This document shows, one piece after another, positions 33,150 to 42,336 of a stretch of 64,000 nucleotides of DNA (position 1 is its first letter; every line of letters begins with the position of its first letter). The position numbers and the translations under genes are program-made. The stretch is from contig CALJKV010000106.1 in the NCBI GenBank assembly GCA_937974245.1, forward strand, positions 62,001 to 126,000, in the 5' to 3' direction. The notes under the pieces were generated by a model. That model did not search any database. It was not told the DNA's origin and saw only the letters and a list, made by a program, of their open reading frames with translations. Source of the stretch: an uncultured Chloroflexota bacterium. GTDB lineage: Bacteria; Chloroflexota; Anaerolineae; Aggregatilineales; Phototrophicaceae.

Positions 33150-33904
33150 CAAGCGGTCTCGAAAGCTGTAATCAGTTCATCAGTGATGAGCAGGTTAGAG
33201 GCTACCGATTCTACATCGTCGAGTTCCTCAAACTGCTCTAACAACCGCATATTCTGGATCGCTTTCTCCGTCGGGAGTTCTGTTTCATTCTTGGCAACCC
33301 AGCGCAGTTCTGAATCGTCAACCTCATAACTGGCCTCAGTCAGTGCCGTTTCAACTGCCGAGAACATCTCGCGGGGGGTATAGACGACAATCACGTCATC
33401 TTCGTTGGCAACATCATCAGCGCCGGCTTCAGCGGCGACCATGAAGACTTCCTCAAAGTCAAGTTTTTCGCCTTTCAGCGCAATATAGCCCTTTTTGTCA
33501 AACTGCCAGGCTACCGACCCCGCAGCTGCCAGGCTGCCTCCGGCGCGGTTGAATACCCGTTTCACTTCTGCGAGTGTGCGATTTTTGTTGTCGGTAATCA
33601 CATCCACCAGGTACGCGACCCCATCCGGGCCATACCCTTCGTATGTGATTTCCTCTAATGTCTCAGCGCCGTCTCCTCCACCGGTGCCACGCATAATAGC
33701 ACGCTCAATATTGTCTTTTGGCATATTGTTGGCACGTGCTTTAGCGATAGCAAGTTTCAGTTTGGGGTTGGCATTTTCATCGCCGCCGCCTTCACGTGCC
33801 GAAACGGTGATGTCTCGCGCCAGACGGGTGAAAATCTTGCCGCGCTTGGCGTCTTCTGCCCCTTTTTTACGTTTAATTGTTGACCATTTACTATGTCCGG
33901 ACAT
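33149..33904 (-). CDS. yebC: YebC/PmpR-family protein
   Basis: 251 aa, full length: MSGHSKWSTIKRKKGAEDAKRGK start, ARANNMPKDNIERAI, and a GTGG-rich central part. Members act as DNA-binding regulators; some relieve ribosome stalling at proline runs. The latter is relevant here because several proteins in the window are Pro-rich (inference). First gene of the ruv run. Confidence 0.95.
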   Translation of the reverse strand: MSGHSKWSTIKRKKGAEDAKRGKIFTRLARDITVSAREGGGDENANPKLKLAIAKARANNMPKDNIERAIMRGTGGGDGAETLEEITYEGYGPDGVAYLVDVITDNKNRTLAEVKRVFNRAGGSLAAAGSVAWQFDKKGYIALKGEKLDFEEVFMVAAEAGADDVANEDDVIVVYTPREMFSAVETALTEASYEVDDSELRWVAKNETELPTEKAIQNMRLLEQFEELDDVESVASNLLITDELITAFETA

Positions 33905-33955
33905 AGCTGATTGCTCCGTTTACTGTGTGACTCATTCTGCAATTTTCTGGATATG

Positions 33956-33964
33956 ATTATAGCA
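33956..33964 (-). promoter_or_regulatory. Extended -10 promoter of yebC
   Basis: The minus strand reads TGC-TATAAT, about 50 bases before the yebC start. It is back-to-back with a similar element for the gene at 34065. Confidence 0.6.
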
Positions 33965-34017
33965 CGATGGGGGAGAGCAAGTCGAGTGCAGCACTAGCCA
34001 TGAACTGGTTAGCGGTG

Positions 34018-34026
34018 TGCTATAAT
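34018..34026 (+). promoter_or_regulatory. Extended -10 promoter of the 34065 gene
   Basis: TGC-TATAAT on the plus strand, with no good -35. The expected start near 34033 gives a 30-base leader containing GAGGG at 34053-34057. Confidence 0.6.
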
Positions 34027-34064
34027 ACGCAGTCGGTGTCCGCTGTTATCATGAGGGTGTATCT

Positions 34065-35423
34065 TTGAATCAAACAGTCACCAGTGCTGGAGAGATTGCT
34101 GCCCCGCGCCGCTTCGATTCGCAGCGACTTGCCTGGGGGGTAGTGCTGCTTTCCTTCGCATTTTTCTGTGTCATGTGTGTGATTGCCGGCCTGGGTGTGA
34201 ATTATTTCCTGTTTCAGTCCGTCGTCCCGTTAGATGCGACGATGCGGGTAGGGCGTGGCTCCAGCGGAGTCAACGGCCAATTTGTCGCGGCCCGAAGAAT
34301 TTTATCCAACAGCGATGAACTGGTGACGGTTGCCCCTTCTCAGGCTGTGATCTTCTTTCATGATCCCTATCAAGAGAATAAGGTGGTTGCAGCGGTGACA
34401 CTTAAGGGCAACACAGGCCTGGTTTACCGGCGTGCCTTGCGCCCGCGTTTTGAGTGGAGTGCAACCAGTTATAGTATTGAATTGGAAGCGTTTTTGGGGG
34501 AGCTGGATATTTTTGTCGCTTCCGGGCTATCACGGGATATTCTGCTGAGTATCCGTTCACCGCAGGGCAGTCGGGCCTATTTCAGTTCAGCCGGACACTA
34601 TCTTGTGGATGCTTCTGATGAACGTATGCGTGTGATAAACCTGGATGGCGATGTCGTGTTGATTGCGCCGGATGAGCAAACGACTCGTCATGTTCCTGCC
34701 GGAAGCCTCGGTGTAATTCATGCAGGGGAAGTTAGCGAAGTTGAAATCGGCCAGGGGTATGTGGATTTACTGGTAAATGCCAGCGTGGATGCAGTTGTTA
34801 CTGCTCCCGAACAGGGCGACATATCAGCGGGTGATATGCTCTTGTCCTGGGCATGTACCAACACACAGGAAGACCTGCCGCGCGGCAGTTTCATCTCGGA
34901 AACAGAGGATGGGCGTTCCACCCTACATCTGGTCCGCGCTAATAATGCTACCAAAAACGGCGAGACACGCTGCCAGGCACGGGCTATCAATCCTGCTAGT
35001 ACACTTGACGTGAGCCAATACGATTATCTGGCGCTGCGAGCCACTTTTAAGATCAATTACCAATCGCTCAGTGTTTGTGGGGTCGCTGGCAGTGAATGCC
35101 CGATGATGCTGCGCATTGATTATCTGGACGAAGAGGGCGATGGGCAGCGTTGGTTTCATGGGTTTTATTACCATGTAGACCCGCAGCTTTCATTTCCGCA
35201 GCGCTGTAATAGCTGTACCCTGGAGCATGAACAGGTGCTTGAGAAATCGTGGTACACCTACGACACTGGTAATCTGTTGGCATTATTGGGGGCAAACGCA
35301 CGACCCAGGCATATTGTTGCTGTCTACTTCTATGCTTCTGGTCACCAATATGACGTGTCAGTGAGTGAAATTTCGCTTTTGGCCGGGCATCTGAATAACG
35401 GGGAGGCCGATACTGGCGGGTAA
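34065..35423 (+). CDS. Large single-TM extracytoplasmic protein, unknown function
   Basis: 452 aa, TTG start with GAGGG 7 bases upstream. N-in topology with one TM helix (about 24-52). The outer part is beta-rich: residues about 60-245 have a FecR/SH3-like repeat of short strands (DGDVVLIAPDEQTTRHVPAGSLGVI), and about 255-440 look like a lectin or CBM jelly roll with four Cys (GSECP, RCNSC) and many aromatics (YDYLALRATFKINYQ, WFHGFYYHVD). Carbohydrate or polymer binding is plausible, not shown. It stands alone with its own promoter. Confidence 0.7.
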   Translation: MNQTVTSAGEIAAPRRFDSQRLAWGVVLLSFAFFCVMCVIAGLGVNYFLFQSVVPLDATMRVGRGSSGVNGQFVAARRILSNSDELVTVAPSQAVIFFHDPYQENKVVAAVTLKGNTGLVYRRALRPRFEWSATSYSIELEAFLGELDIFVASGLSRDILLSIRSPQGSRAYFSSAGHYLVDASDERMRVINLDGDVVLIAPDEQTTRHVPAGSLGVIHAGEVSEVEIGQGYVDLLVNASVDAVVTAPEQGDISAGDMLLSWACTNTQEDLPRGSFISETEDGRSTLHLVRANNATKNGETRCQARAINPASTLDVSQYDYLALRATFKINYQSLSVCGVAGSECPMMLRIDYLDEEGDGQRWFHGFYYHVDPQLSFPQRCNSCTLEHEQVLEKSWYTYDTGNLLALLGANARPRHIVAVYFYASGHQYDVSVSEISLLAGHLNNGEADTGG

Positions 35424-35427
35424 TAGA

Positions 35428-36138
35428 TTATTCGACGAAGACCAGTCCCATTTCCTTGAGGGATGTCCATTTATGCTGGCCGATGATGATGTGATCGAGA
35501 AGTTGAATATCGAGCAGCTTTCCGGCTGCCAGTAGGGACTGGGTGACCTGCACATCTTCCGGGGAAGGTGCTGGATCCCCGGAAGGATGGTTGTGTGCCA
35601 GGATGAGCGCCGGACAGTTGCGGGTGACAGCCTCTCGGTAAATTTCGGCGGCACGTAGTACCGAAGCATTGAGTGTGCCTATATAAACAGTTGAGATAGT
35701 GACCATGCGGCGCTGAGAATCGAGCAGAATCACGCGGACATGCTCTTGTTGCAGATCGCGCATATCATTAACCAGGGCGGCTGCATCGGCAGCTTTTTGC
35801 ACCTGAGGGCGCTCTTCCGGTGTTGTTGTTGCGGCGCGGCGGCCTAGTTCCAGGGCGGCGGCGATCTGTGCAATCTTTGCCAGTCCTAGGCCGTTGAATT
35901 GTTCGAGTTCGCCCGGAGACGCACTGGCTAAACCATGTATCCCACCATAATGTGCCAGAATGCGCTCGGCAAGACGCAGGACATTTTCATGTGCTGTTCC
36001 GGTACGCAGGATAATGGCGAGTAGTTCGATATTGGATAGAACTTTGGGGCCGTGCGCCAACAGGCGCTCCCTGGGGCGTTCAGTATCCGGTAGCTTATTG
36101 ATAGTCAAGTATTCTGATGCGTTGTCGTTTGGCGACAT
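35428..36138 (-). CDS. radC: RadC-family JAMM protein
   Basis: 236 aa from ATG 36138 (an earlier ATG at 36189 would add 17 residues). The helix-hairpin-helix-like N-terminal part (LPDTERPRERLLAHGPKVLSN) and JAMM metal motif HNHPSGDPAPSPEDV (H-x-H, S, D) are typical of RadC. The family is linked to transformation and DNA repair, but its reaction is not established. It ends 4 bases from the convergent 34065 gene. Confidence 0.92.
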   Translation of the reverse strand: MSPNDNASEYLTINKLPDTERPRERLLAHGPKVLSNIELLAIILRTGTAHENVLRLAERILAHYGGIHGLASASPGELEQFNGLGLAKIAQIAAALELGRRAATTTPEERPQVQKAADAAALVNDMRDLQQEHVRVILLDSQRRMVTISTVYIGTLNASVLRAAEIYREAVTRNCPALILAHNHPSGDPAPSPEDVQVTQSLLAAGKLLDIQLLDHIIIGQHKWTSLKEMGLVFVE

Positions 36139-36267
36139 AGAAAATCTACCTTGATGCGATTTTCGCAATTGTAACATGGTTGTGCTCATCGATACTTAGG
36201 GACTTTGCACCAGCCTCAGCAGGCTGATATACTGGCGATTAGGTCAAACACGAGTTTAGGACAGGTC

Positions 36268-36882
36268 ATGGCCGACTTACTTACGGAACTGGGATTATCT
36301 GAAGATATTATTGCTGCGGTAACGATCTATGGCGTGATCATTCTGGCGGCCTTCTGGCTGGCGCTGGTGCTCTGGGCTTACCGTGATATGCGGGCGCGTT
36401 CACGAGACTTCTTTGCACAAATCGGCATGGCGTTACTGGTCGCAGTGTTGACCGTGCCGGGCGTCATTATCTATCTCTTATTGCGCCCCCGCGAGACGTT
36501 GAGCGAGGCGTATGAGCGTTCACTAGAAGAAGAAGCATTGCTGCAAGAAATTGAGGAGAAACCAACCTGTCCCGGTTGCGGCCAGCGTGTGAAAGAGGAA
36601 TGGCTGGCATGTCCCCACTGCCATACCCGTCTGAAGAAAGCCTGTATCCGCTGCGGCAAACCGCTCGAACTGTCATGGAATCTTTGCCCCCATTGTACAA
36701 CCGGGCAGACTGCGGCCTATCAGCCTGTTGAGCGCCCGGCTATGGCGACACCGCACGCTTACAGCAGCCCGCCGCGTCCTGCTGAAGATTACACGCGAAC
36801 GAGTGCAGGGAGCTATAATCCCCCACCGCAGGTGAGCCAATCGCAGGAACCGTTGGAATTCATTGAAGGTGAGGATATTTGA
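36268..36882 (+). CDS. Membrane protein with double zinc ribbon
   Basis: 204 aa from ATG 36268 (AGGACAGG just upstream); a TTG at 36205 is unlikely. Two TM helices (about 15-37 and 50-72) are followed by a Glu-rich linker and a double zinc ribbon: CPGC...CPHC and CIRC...CPHC (about 115-160), of the DZANK type. A Pro/Tyr-rich tail follows. Such ribbons usually mediate protein or nucleic-acid contacts. Function unknown. Confidence 0.8.
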   Translation: MADLLTELGLSEDIIAAVTIYGVIILAAFWLALVLWAYRDMRARSRDFFAQIGMALLVAVLTVPGVIIYLLLRPRETLSEAYERSLEEEALLQEIEEKPTCPGCGQRVKEEWLACPHCHTRLKKACIRCGKPLELSWNLCPHCTTGQTAAYQPVERPAMATPHAYSSPPRPAEDYTRTSAGSYNPPPQVSQSQEPLEFIEGEDI

Positions 36883-36901
36883 GGCATACCCGGCAGCGGG
36901 T

Positions 36902-36926
36902 GCCAGTGGGTAACACGCCCACTGGC
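36902..36926. terminator. Hairpin between the zinc-ribbon gene and pyk
   Basis: Perfect stem GCCAGTGGG / CCCACTGGC, loop TAACACG, followed on the plus strand by TGTGTTTG. It lies between convergent genes and can act in either direction. Confidence 0.65.
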
Positions 36927-36940
36927 TGTGTTTGCTCCTG

Positions 36941-38404
36941 TTAGATTTCACCAAGTTCCCCGACAACATGGATTTTGAGAAAATTCGTCTGACCGCCAAC
37001 CCCAAATGGCACCCCGGCGATAATCACCAGGCTGTCGCCCTGATTGACCAACTCTGCCTTACGGGTGGCTTGCGCCACCGCCGTAATCATTTCGTCAATA
37101 CTAGAAAACTGTGGAATCAACAGGGGAATAACACCCCAGACCAGCGCCATCCGCCGATGCGTGATTTCACTGGGTGTGACACATAAAACCGGCGTGCGCG
37201 GACGCTCTTTGGCAACCAGACGGCTGGTATACCCGGTCAGTGTGGACGTCACAATGGCTTTTGCTTTGAGGGTGTCGGCGATCTGGTATGTCGCCTGGCT
37301 GACCGCATTGGAGATTGCTTCGCGCCCTTCACGGTTGATCGGATGAAAGCGGGGGATTGTGGTGCGGTTCGTCCACATGCTCTGCTCTGCGATGACTGCG
37401 ATTTTTGCCATCATCTCAACGGCCTCAACCGGGTGGTTGCCGGCTGCTGTCTCGTTACTCAGCATCACTGCGTCGGTTCCGTCCATGATTGCATTGAAAA
37501 CGTCGCTGGCTTCGGCACGGGTCGGTCGGGGGTTGTCTACCATCGAACTGAGCATCTGAGTGGCAGTGATGACAGGTTTGCTGGCGTCGTTGCACAAATG
37601 GATGATTCGCTTTTGCTGGTAGGGGACTTCCTCCGCTGGTGTTTCAACGCCCAGGTCGCCGCGTGCAACCATAATTCCATCCGAAATCGCAATGATTTCC
37701 TCAATGTTATCCAGCGCTTCGTGTTTCTCGATTTTGGCGATGATGCCGGCCTCGCCTCCCAGGTGGCGAATCAGCCAGCGCAGTTCACGAATATCCTCTT
37801 GGGAGCGCACAAAAGACATGGCAATATAATCGCACTGCTGTGCCAGGGCGAACTCAATATCAACCCGGTCTTTATCGGTGATAGCTGATAAAGACAGACG
37901 AGCTGTTGGAGCCGAGACACCTTTGCGGGAACTCAAGTGACCGCCAACCACGACTTTGCAGGTTAATTTGCGGGGTGATGCTTGTTCGACAACGAAATCC
38001 AGATTGCCATCGTCTAGCAACAAATGCATTCCGCTTGTGATGTCTTTAATGAACTCAGGATGGGGTAGGGAGATAACGCCGTTTTCGCCGGGCACACTAT
38101 CCAGCGTAAAGATGATTTGGTCATTGGATTCTACGACCAATGGCTCATTTGCAACTACTCCAATGCGTATTTTGGGGCCTTGCATATCGCACATGATAGC
38201 GATTACCGCATTTTCTTCCTCGGCAATTCGGCGTATCCGCTCAATCGTTTCACGGTGCGTTTCATGGGCGCCATGAGAGAAGTTAATACGTGCCACATTC
38301 ATTCCGGCACGAATCATATTGCGTATCATGTCTTCACTCTGTGACGATGGGCCGACGGTGGCGACGATCTTAGTGCGCTTGCCGTCGATTAGATTTTTTA
38401 CCAA
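36941..38404 (-). CDS. pyk: Pyruvate kinase
   Basis: 487 aa. Typical landmarks: KRTKIVATVGPSS start, MDGTDAVMLSNETAAG, VARGDLGVE, and a substrate helix IAKIEKHEALDN. It makes pyruvate and ATP from PEP. The length is that of a plain pyruvate kinase with a regulatory C domain and no PEP-utiliser extension. It lies 50 bases after enolase, so the last two glycolytic steps are probably co-transcribed. Confidence 0.97.
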   Translation of the reverse strand: MVKNLIDGKRTKIVATVGPSSQSEDMIRNMIRAGMNVARINFSHGAHETHRETIERIRRIAEEENAVIAIMCDMQGPKIRIGVVANEPLVVESNDQIIFTLDSVPGENGVISLPHPEFIKDITSGMHLLLDDGNLDFVVEQASPRKLTCKVVVGGHLSSRKGVSAPTARLSLSAITDKDRVDIEFALAQQCDYIAMSFVRSQEDIRELRWLIRHLGGEAGIIAKIEKHEALDNIEEIIAISDGIMVARGDLGVETPAEEVPYQQKRIIHLCNDASKPVITATQMLSSMVDNPRPTRAEASDVFNAIMDGTDAVMLSNETAAGNHPVEAVEMMAKIAVIAEQSMWTNRTTIPRFHPINREGREAISNAVSQATYQIADTLKAKAIVTSTLTGYTSRLVAKERPRTPVLCVTPSEITHRRMALVWGVIPLLIPQFSSIDEMITAVAQATRKAELVNQGDSLVIIAGVPFGVGGQTNFLKIHVVGELGEI

Positions 38405-38454
38405 GGTAAATCCTTTCGTTTATTCAGGCCAGGTAAGGGAGCAGGTCAGGATAA

Positions 38455-39741
38455 TTACAGGTTTAGATTGGTAAAGGCCTTCAAGCCAGGATAGACAGCC
38501 GCCTTGCCCAGTTGCTCTTCAATGCGCAGCAGTTGGTTATATTTGGCAATTCGATCCGAACGCGCAGGTGCGCCAGTCTTGATCTGGCCGGAATTCATGG
38601 CAACGGCCAGATCTGCGATAAAGGCATCTTCCGTTTCGCCGCTGCGATGGCTGGTCACAACTGTCCAACCGTGACGCTGGCTCAGTTGGCTGGCGGCCAT
38701 CGCTTCTGTCAGTGTGCCAATCTGGTTGACCTTGCAGAGCAGTGAATTAGAGGCTTTTTCTCTAATCGCCCGCTCAACGCGCTCTACATTGGTAACGAGC
38801 AGGTCATCGCCAACGATCTGAACACGATCACCGATGGCGGCAACCAGTTTCGACCAGTTCTCCCAGTCATTTTCGGCCAGACCGTCTTCAAGTGAAATGA
38901 TGGGATAACGAGATACCCAGTCTGCCCAGAATTCGACCATTTCTTCGCCGGTCAGGGTACGGCCTTCTATTTCCAGGTGATACTTGCCGTCCTTATAGAT
39001 TTCCGATGCCGCTGGGTCAAGCGCGATACGAATTTGTTCACCAGGGGTATAACCGGCTTTTTGGATAGCTTCCATGATGACATCCAGTGCCGCCTGGTTG
39101 GAACCGAGACTGGGCGCAAACCCACCTTCGTCGCCGACCGAGGTGCTGTGACCTTGCTTATGCAGTATTTTCTTGAGCGACTGGTAGATTTCCACACACC
39201 AGCGCAGCGCCTCGCGGAAAGTCTCCGCGCCCACCGGCATCACCATGAACTCCTGGAAGTCAGTGCTGTTGGCCGCATGTTTGCCGCCGTTCATGATGTT
39301 CATCATCGGTACGGGGAGGACATGGGCATGAACCCCACCGAGGTAGGCGTAGAGGGGCAGACCAACGCTGTTGGCGGCGGCACGGGCCACTGCCATCGAA
39401 GCGCCCAGGATCGCATTCGCGCCCAGGTTCGATTTGGTTGGCGTGCCGTCCAGTTCCAGTAAAAGGTCATCTACGCCTTTTTGGTTGATCGCGTACACCC
39501 CGGTCAGAACATCCGCGATTGGACCATTAACGGCCTGCACGGCCCGCAAAACACCTTTACCGCCATAACGGGACTGATCGCCATCACGCAGTTCCAGCGC
39601 TTCATGTTCGCCAGTAGATGCACCGCTGGGCACCATCGCTGTGCCAAGCGCCCCGTCTACCAGATAGACTTCCACTTCAACTGTGGGATTTCCACGGGAG
39701 TCCAGAACTTCGCGGGCGTTGACACTTTCAATAACTGACAT
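38455..39741 (-). CDS. eno: Enolase
   Basis: 428 aa. Landmarks: AREVLDSRGNPTVEVEV start, SGASTGEHEALELRDGD, MMNIMNGGKHA, and the signature LLCKVNQIGTLTEAMAA with SHRSGETED. It converts 2-phosphoglycerate to PEP. The start is preceded by GAGGAG with 7-8 base spacing. Followed by pyk. Confidence 0.98.
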   Translation of the reverse strand: MSVIESVNAREVLDSRGNPTVEVEVYLVDGALGTAMVPSGASTGEHEALELRDGDQSRYGGKGVLRAVQAVNGPIADVLTGVYAINQKGVDDLLLELDGTPTKSNLGANAILGASMAVARAAANSVGLPLYAYLGGVHAHVLPVPMMNIMNGGKHAANSTDFQEFMVMPVGAETFREALRWCVEIYQSLKKILHKQGHSTSVGDEGGFAPSLGSNQAALDVIMEAIQKAGYTPGEQIRIALDPAASEIYKDGKYHLEIEGRTLTGEEMVEFWADWVSRYPIISLEDGLAENDWENWSKLVAAIGDRVQIVGDDLLVTNVERVERAIREKASNSLLCKVNQIGTLTEAMAASQLSQRHGWTVVTSHRSGETEDAFIADLAVAMNSGQIKTGAPARSDRIAKYNQLLRIEEQLGKAAVYPGLKAFTNLNL

Positions 39742-40038
39742 GCTGATTCTCCTCTATGACTGCAATAGTTCAACATTCACGATTCACGAACACACGAACT
39801 ACAAGTGCGTTTCGTTATTGGGTTTAGAATCTATCTGTATAGTCATACATCCTGTTTTTGTCTGGGATGCCTGTTCTCAGTCAATAACACTACAGATAAA
39901 CAGGGTCTTAGATAAACCCCTCTCTATAATATCCCGTTTCCTGCGCAGAGTCATGTCTCAGGTTGCCTGAAAATCAGGCACTGACGTGTGCCAGAGCGTG
40001 GGTTAAAATGTACAAAATGCCGTTGAAAGGGGGTAACT
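39742..40038. other. Divergent intergenic region eno / cysteine desulfurase
   Basis: 297 AT-rich bases. I see a TATAAT at 39925-39930 on the plus strand without a clear -35, and a strong GAGGAG site for eno. No RNA gene, hairpin terminator or repeat is evident. It must hold the promoters of both flanking units. Confidence 0.5.
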
Positions 40039-41217
40039 ATGCCTGTTAATCGGATTGTTTATCTTGACCATTCGGCCAGCACGCCCACTGATCCGCGCGT
40101 GATGGCAGCGATGATGCCTTATTTTACGGAGATTTACGGGAATGCATCATCGGCGCATCGCTTTGGCCGCCAGGCGGAGGCGGCAATTGAAGCTGCACGG
40201 GAAACCGTCGCCCGAACTCTGAACGCGAAGCCGTCCGAGATTGTATTTACCAGCGGTGGCTCGGAAAGCGATAACCTGGCGCTGCGCGGTGTTGCCTGGT
40301 GGGCACGCCAGTACAATAAGGGGAATCACTTGATTACCATGCCGATCGAACATAGCGCCGTTAGTAAGACGATGGCGCAGATGGCATCGGTCATGGAGTT
40401 TGAGCAGACCATTCTTCCAGTAGATCATAATGGCCTGGTGGATGTCGAGGATCTGGGTGAGGCGCTGCGCCCGGATACCGCCCTTGCGACCATCATGTAT
40501 GCCAACAATGAGATTGGCACGGTCGAACCGCTGCCTGTTCTGGCGGCGTGCGCACATAATCGGGGTACGCTGTTCCATACGGATGCAGTGCAAGCGGCGG
40601 GTCAGCTACCACTCGATGTCGAGGCGTTGGGTGTGGATATGCTCAGTATTTCGGCACATAAGTTCTATGGACCAAAGGGCGTTGGTGCGCTGTACGTGCG
40701 GGATGGTGTAGAGTTAATCCCCAGCCAGAGCGGTGGGAGTCACGAGGAAGGCCGGCGTGCTGGGACATCTAACACACCATTTATAGTTGGACTGGCAAAA
40801 GCACTGGAAATTGCCTATGCTGAACTGGATGAAAACAACGCTCATTACCGGGCAATGCGTGACCGTCTGATTGAGGGGATATTGCGGCGCGTCCCTGATT
40901 CCCTGCTTAGCGGACATCCTGAGCAGCGGCTCCCGGCACACGCGAGCTTCGTATTTGATGGTGTAGATAGCAGTCTATTGGTGATGCACTTGGATATGAA
41001 GGGTGTGGCCGCGAGCGGCGGCTCGGCTTGCAAGACTGGCAACCCAGAACCATCCGGGGTGCTGATGGCGATGGGCTATAATGAGCAGGAGGCTATCGGC
41101 GGTCTGCGGTTGACGGTTGGTCGCCAGACATCAGAAGCTGATATTGAGTACGCGGTAGATACTGTTGTGGACTGTGTTGAGACAGTACGTAAGTTGAGAC
41201 GAGAGATGACTTCGTGA
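40039..41217 (+). CDS. Cysteine desulfurase (NifS/IscS type)
   Basis: 392 aa; AAAGGGGG lies just before the ATG. PLP-binding Lys208 in SISAHKFYGPKG, the catalytic Cys331 in GGSACKTGNPEPSG, and the early YLDHSASTP. It takes sulfur from cysteine to form an enzyme persulfide. The next gene, mnmA, overlaps by 4 bases, so its main client is probably tRNA 2-thiouridine. It could also serve Fe-S assembly, with the IscX-like protein as regulator. Confidence 0.96.
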   Translation: MPVNRIVYLDHSASTPTDPRVMAAMMPYFTEIYGNASSAHRFGRQAEAAIEAARETVARTLNAKPSEIVFTSGGSESDNLALRGVAWWARQYNKGNHLITMPIEHSAVSKTMAQMASVMEFEQTILPVDHNGLVDVEDLGEALRPDTALATIMYANNEIGTVEPLPVLAACAHNRGTLFHTDAVQAAGQLPLDVEALGVDMLSISAHKFYGPKGVGALYVRDGVELIPSQSGGSHEEGRRAGTSNTPFIVGLAKALEIAYAELDENNAHYRAMRDRLIEGILRRVPDSLLSGHPEQRLPAHASFVFDGVDSSLLVMHLDMKGVAASGGSACKTGNPEPSGVLMAMGYNEQEAIGGLRLTVGRQTSEADIEYAVDTVVDCVETVRKLRREMTS

Positions 41218-42308
41218 GTAATAACGCAGATACGCGGGTCGTGGTTGCCATGAGCGGTGGGGTAGATAGCTCCGTCGCGGCGGCGCTGCTGGTCGAGCAG
41301 GGCTATGACGTAGTGGGTATGATGATGCGGCTATGGTCCGAGGAAACTTTTGGCGGCGGTATCGCTAATCGCTGTTGCACGCCCGACCAGATGGCTGATG
41401 CCCGTCGCATTGCTGGAAAACTTGGAATCCCGTTTTACGTGGTGGATACCAAAGACGTATTTCGTAATACGATTGTCGAGTTCTTTATTGACCAGCACCG
41501 TGATGGTGTGACACCGAATCCCTGCCTAGAATGCAACCGGCAAATTCGTTTCAAGTTCCTTTTGGAACATGCCCTGGCACTTGAGGCGGACTACCTGGCG
41601 ACCGGGCATTACGTGCGCCTGGGGCGGGATGGTGCCGGACGGTTTGTGCTGCGCCAAGCCGTTGACGAGCGCAAGGACCAGAGTTATGTCTTGAGTGTCC
41701 TTGGGCAGACACAGTTACAACACGCCCTCTTTCCGGTGGGTAATTATACAAAGCCGGAAATTCGTGAGATTGCGGCCAAATTCGGACTGCCGACAGCGAG
41801 TAAAAAGGATAGTCAGGATTTATGTTTTATTGGGGATAATGATTACCGTCGCTTCTTGCGTGACTATGCGCCGGATGTGATGATGCCGGGGCCGATTGTG
41901 CGAGCTAATGGCGAAGTGCTGGGTGAGCATACCGGACTGGCGAACTATACGATTGGACAGCGCAAGGGGTTAGGTGTACACACTCTTGAGCCGCTCTATG
42001 TCATTGCGATGAATCCGTATCGGAATGCACTGATCGTCGGCCCACGAGATGAACTCGGCCAGCAGACACTGACTGCGGCACGAGTGAACTGGGTGAGTGG
42101 CGAAATACCTGTTGCTCCGTTCCGTGCGGGGGTGAAGATTCGTTATAAGGCGCAGCCTGTTCCAGCCTGGGTCGAACCTCTGGCGGAAAGCCGGCTATCT
42201 GTCGCGTTTGACGAACCCCTTAGAGATATTACGCCGGGGCAGGGCGCGGTCATCTATGATCGTGATATCGTGCTGGGTGGTGGCATCATTGAGAAGTCTG
42301 TCCGATAA
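41214..42308 (+). CDS. mnmA: tRNA-specific 2-thiouridylase MnmA
   Basis: 364 aa, GTG start overlapping the desulfurase stop (GTGA). PP-loop SGGVDSS (14-20), first catalytic Cys in NPCLECNRQIRF, second in DSQDLCFIGD, and a C-terminal beta barrel ending GGGII. It thiolates U34 of Lys, Glu and Gln tRNAs. The pairing with a dedicated desulfurase suggests direct sulfur relay. Confidence 0.97.
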   Translation: MSNNADTRVVVAMSGGVDSSVAAALLVEQGYDVVGMMMRLWSEETFGGGIANRCCTPDQMADARRIAGKLGIPFYVVDTKDVFRNTIVEFFIDQHRDGVTPNPCLECNRQIRFKFLLEHALALEADYLATGHYVRLGRDGAGRFVLRQAVDERKDQSYVLSVLGQTQLQHALFPVGNYTKPEIREIAAKFGLPTASKKDSQDLCFIGDNDYRRFLRDYAPDVMMPGPIVRANGEVLGEHTGLANYTIGQRKGLGVHTLEPLYVIAMNPYRNALIVGPRDELGQQTLTAARVNWVSGEIPVAPFRAGVKIRYKAQPVPAWVEPLAESRLSVAFDEPLRDITPGQGAVIYDRDIVLGGGIIEKSVR

Positions 42309-42336
42309 ATCTGAACGCCGTCTTGGTTTCGTGTAG

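Noticed and set aside
39742..40038. Riboswitch or small RNA upstream of eno or the desulfurase
   Set aside because: No conserved riboswitch core or strong hairpin with U tract was seen in the gap.
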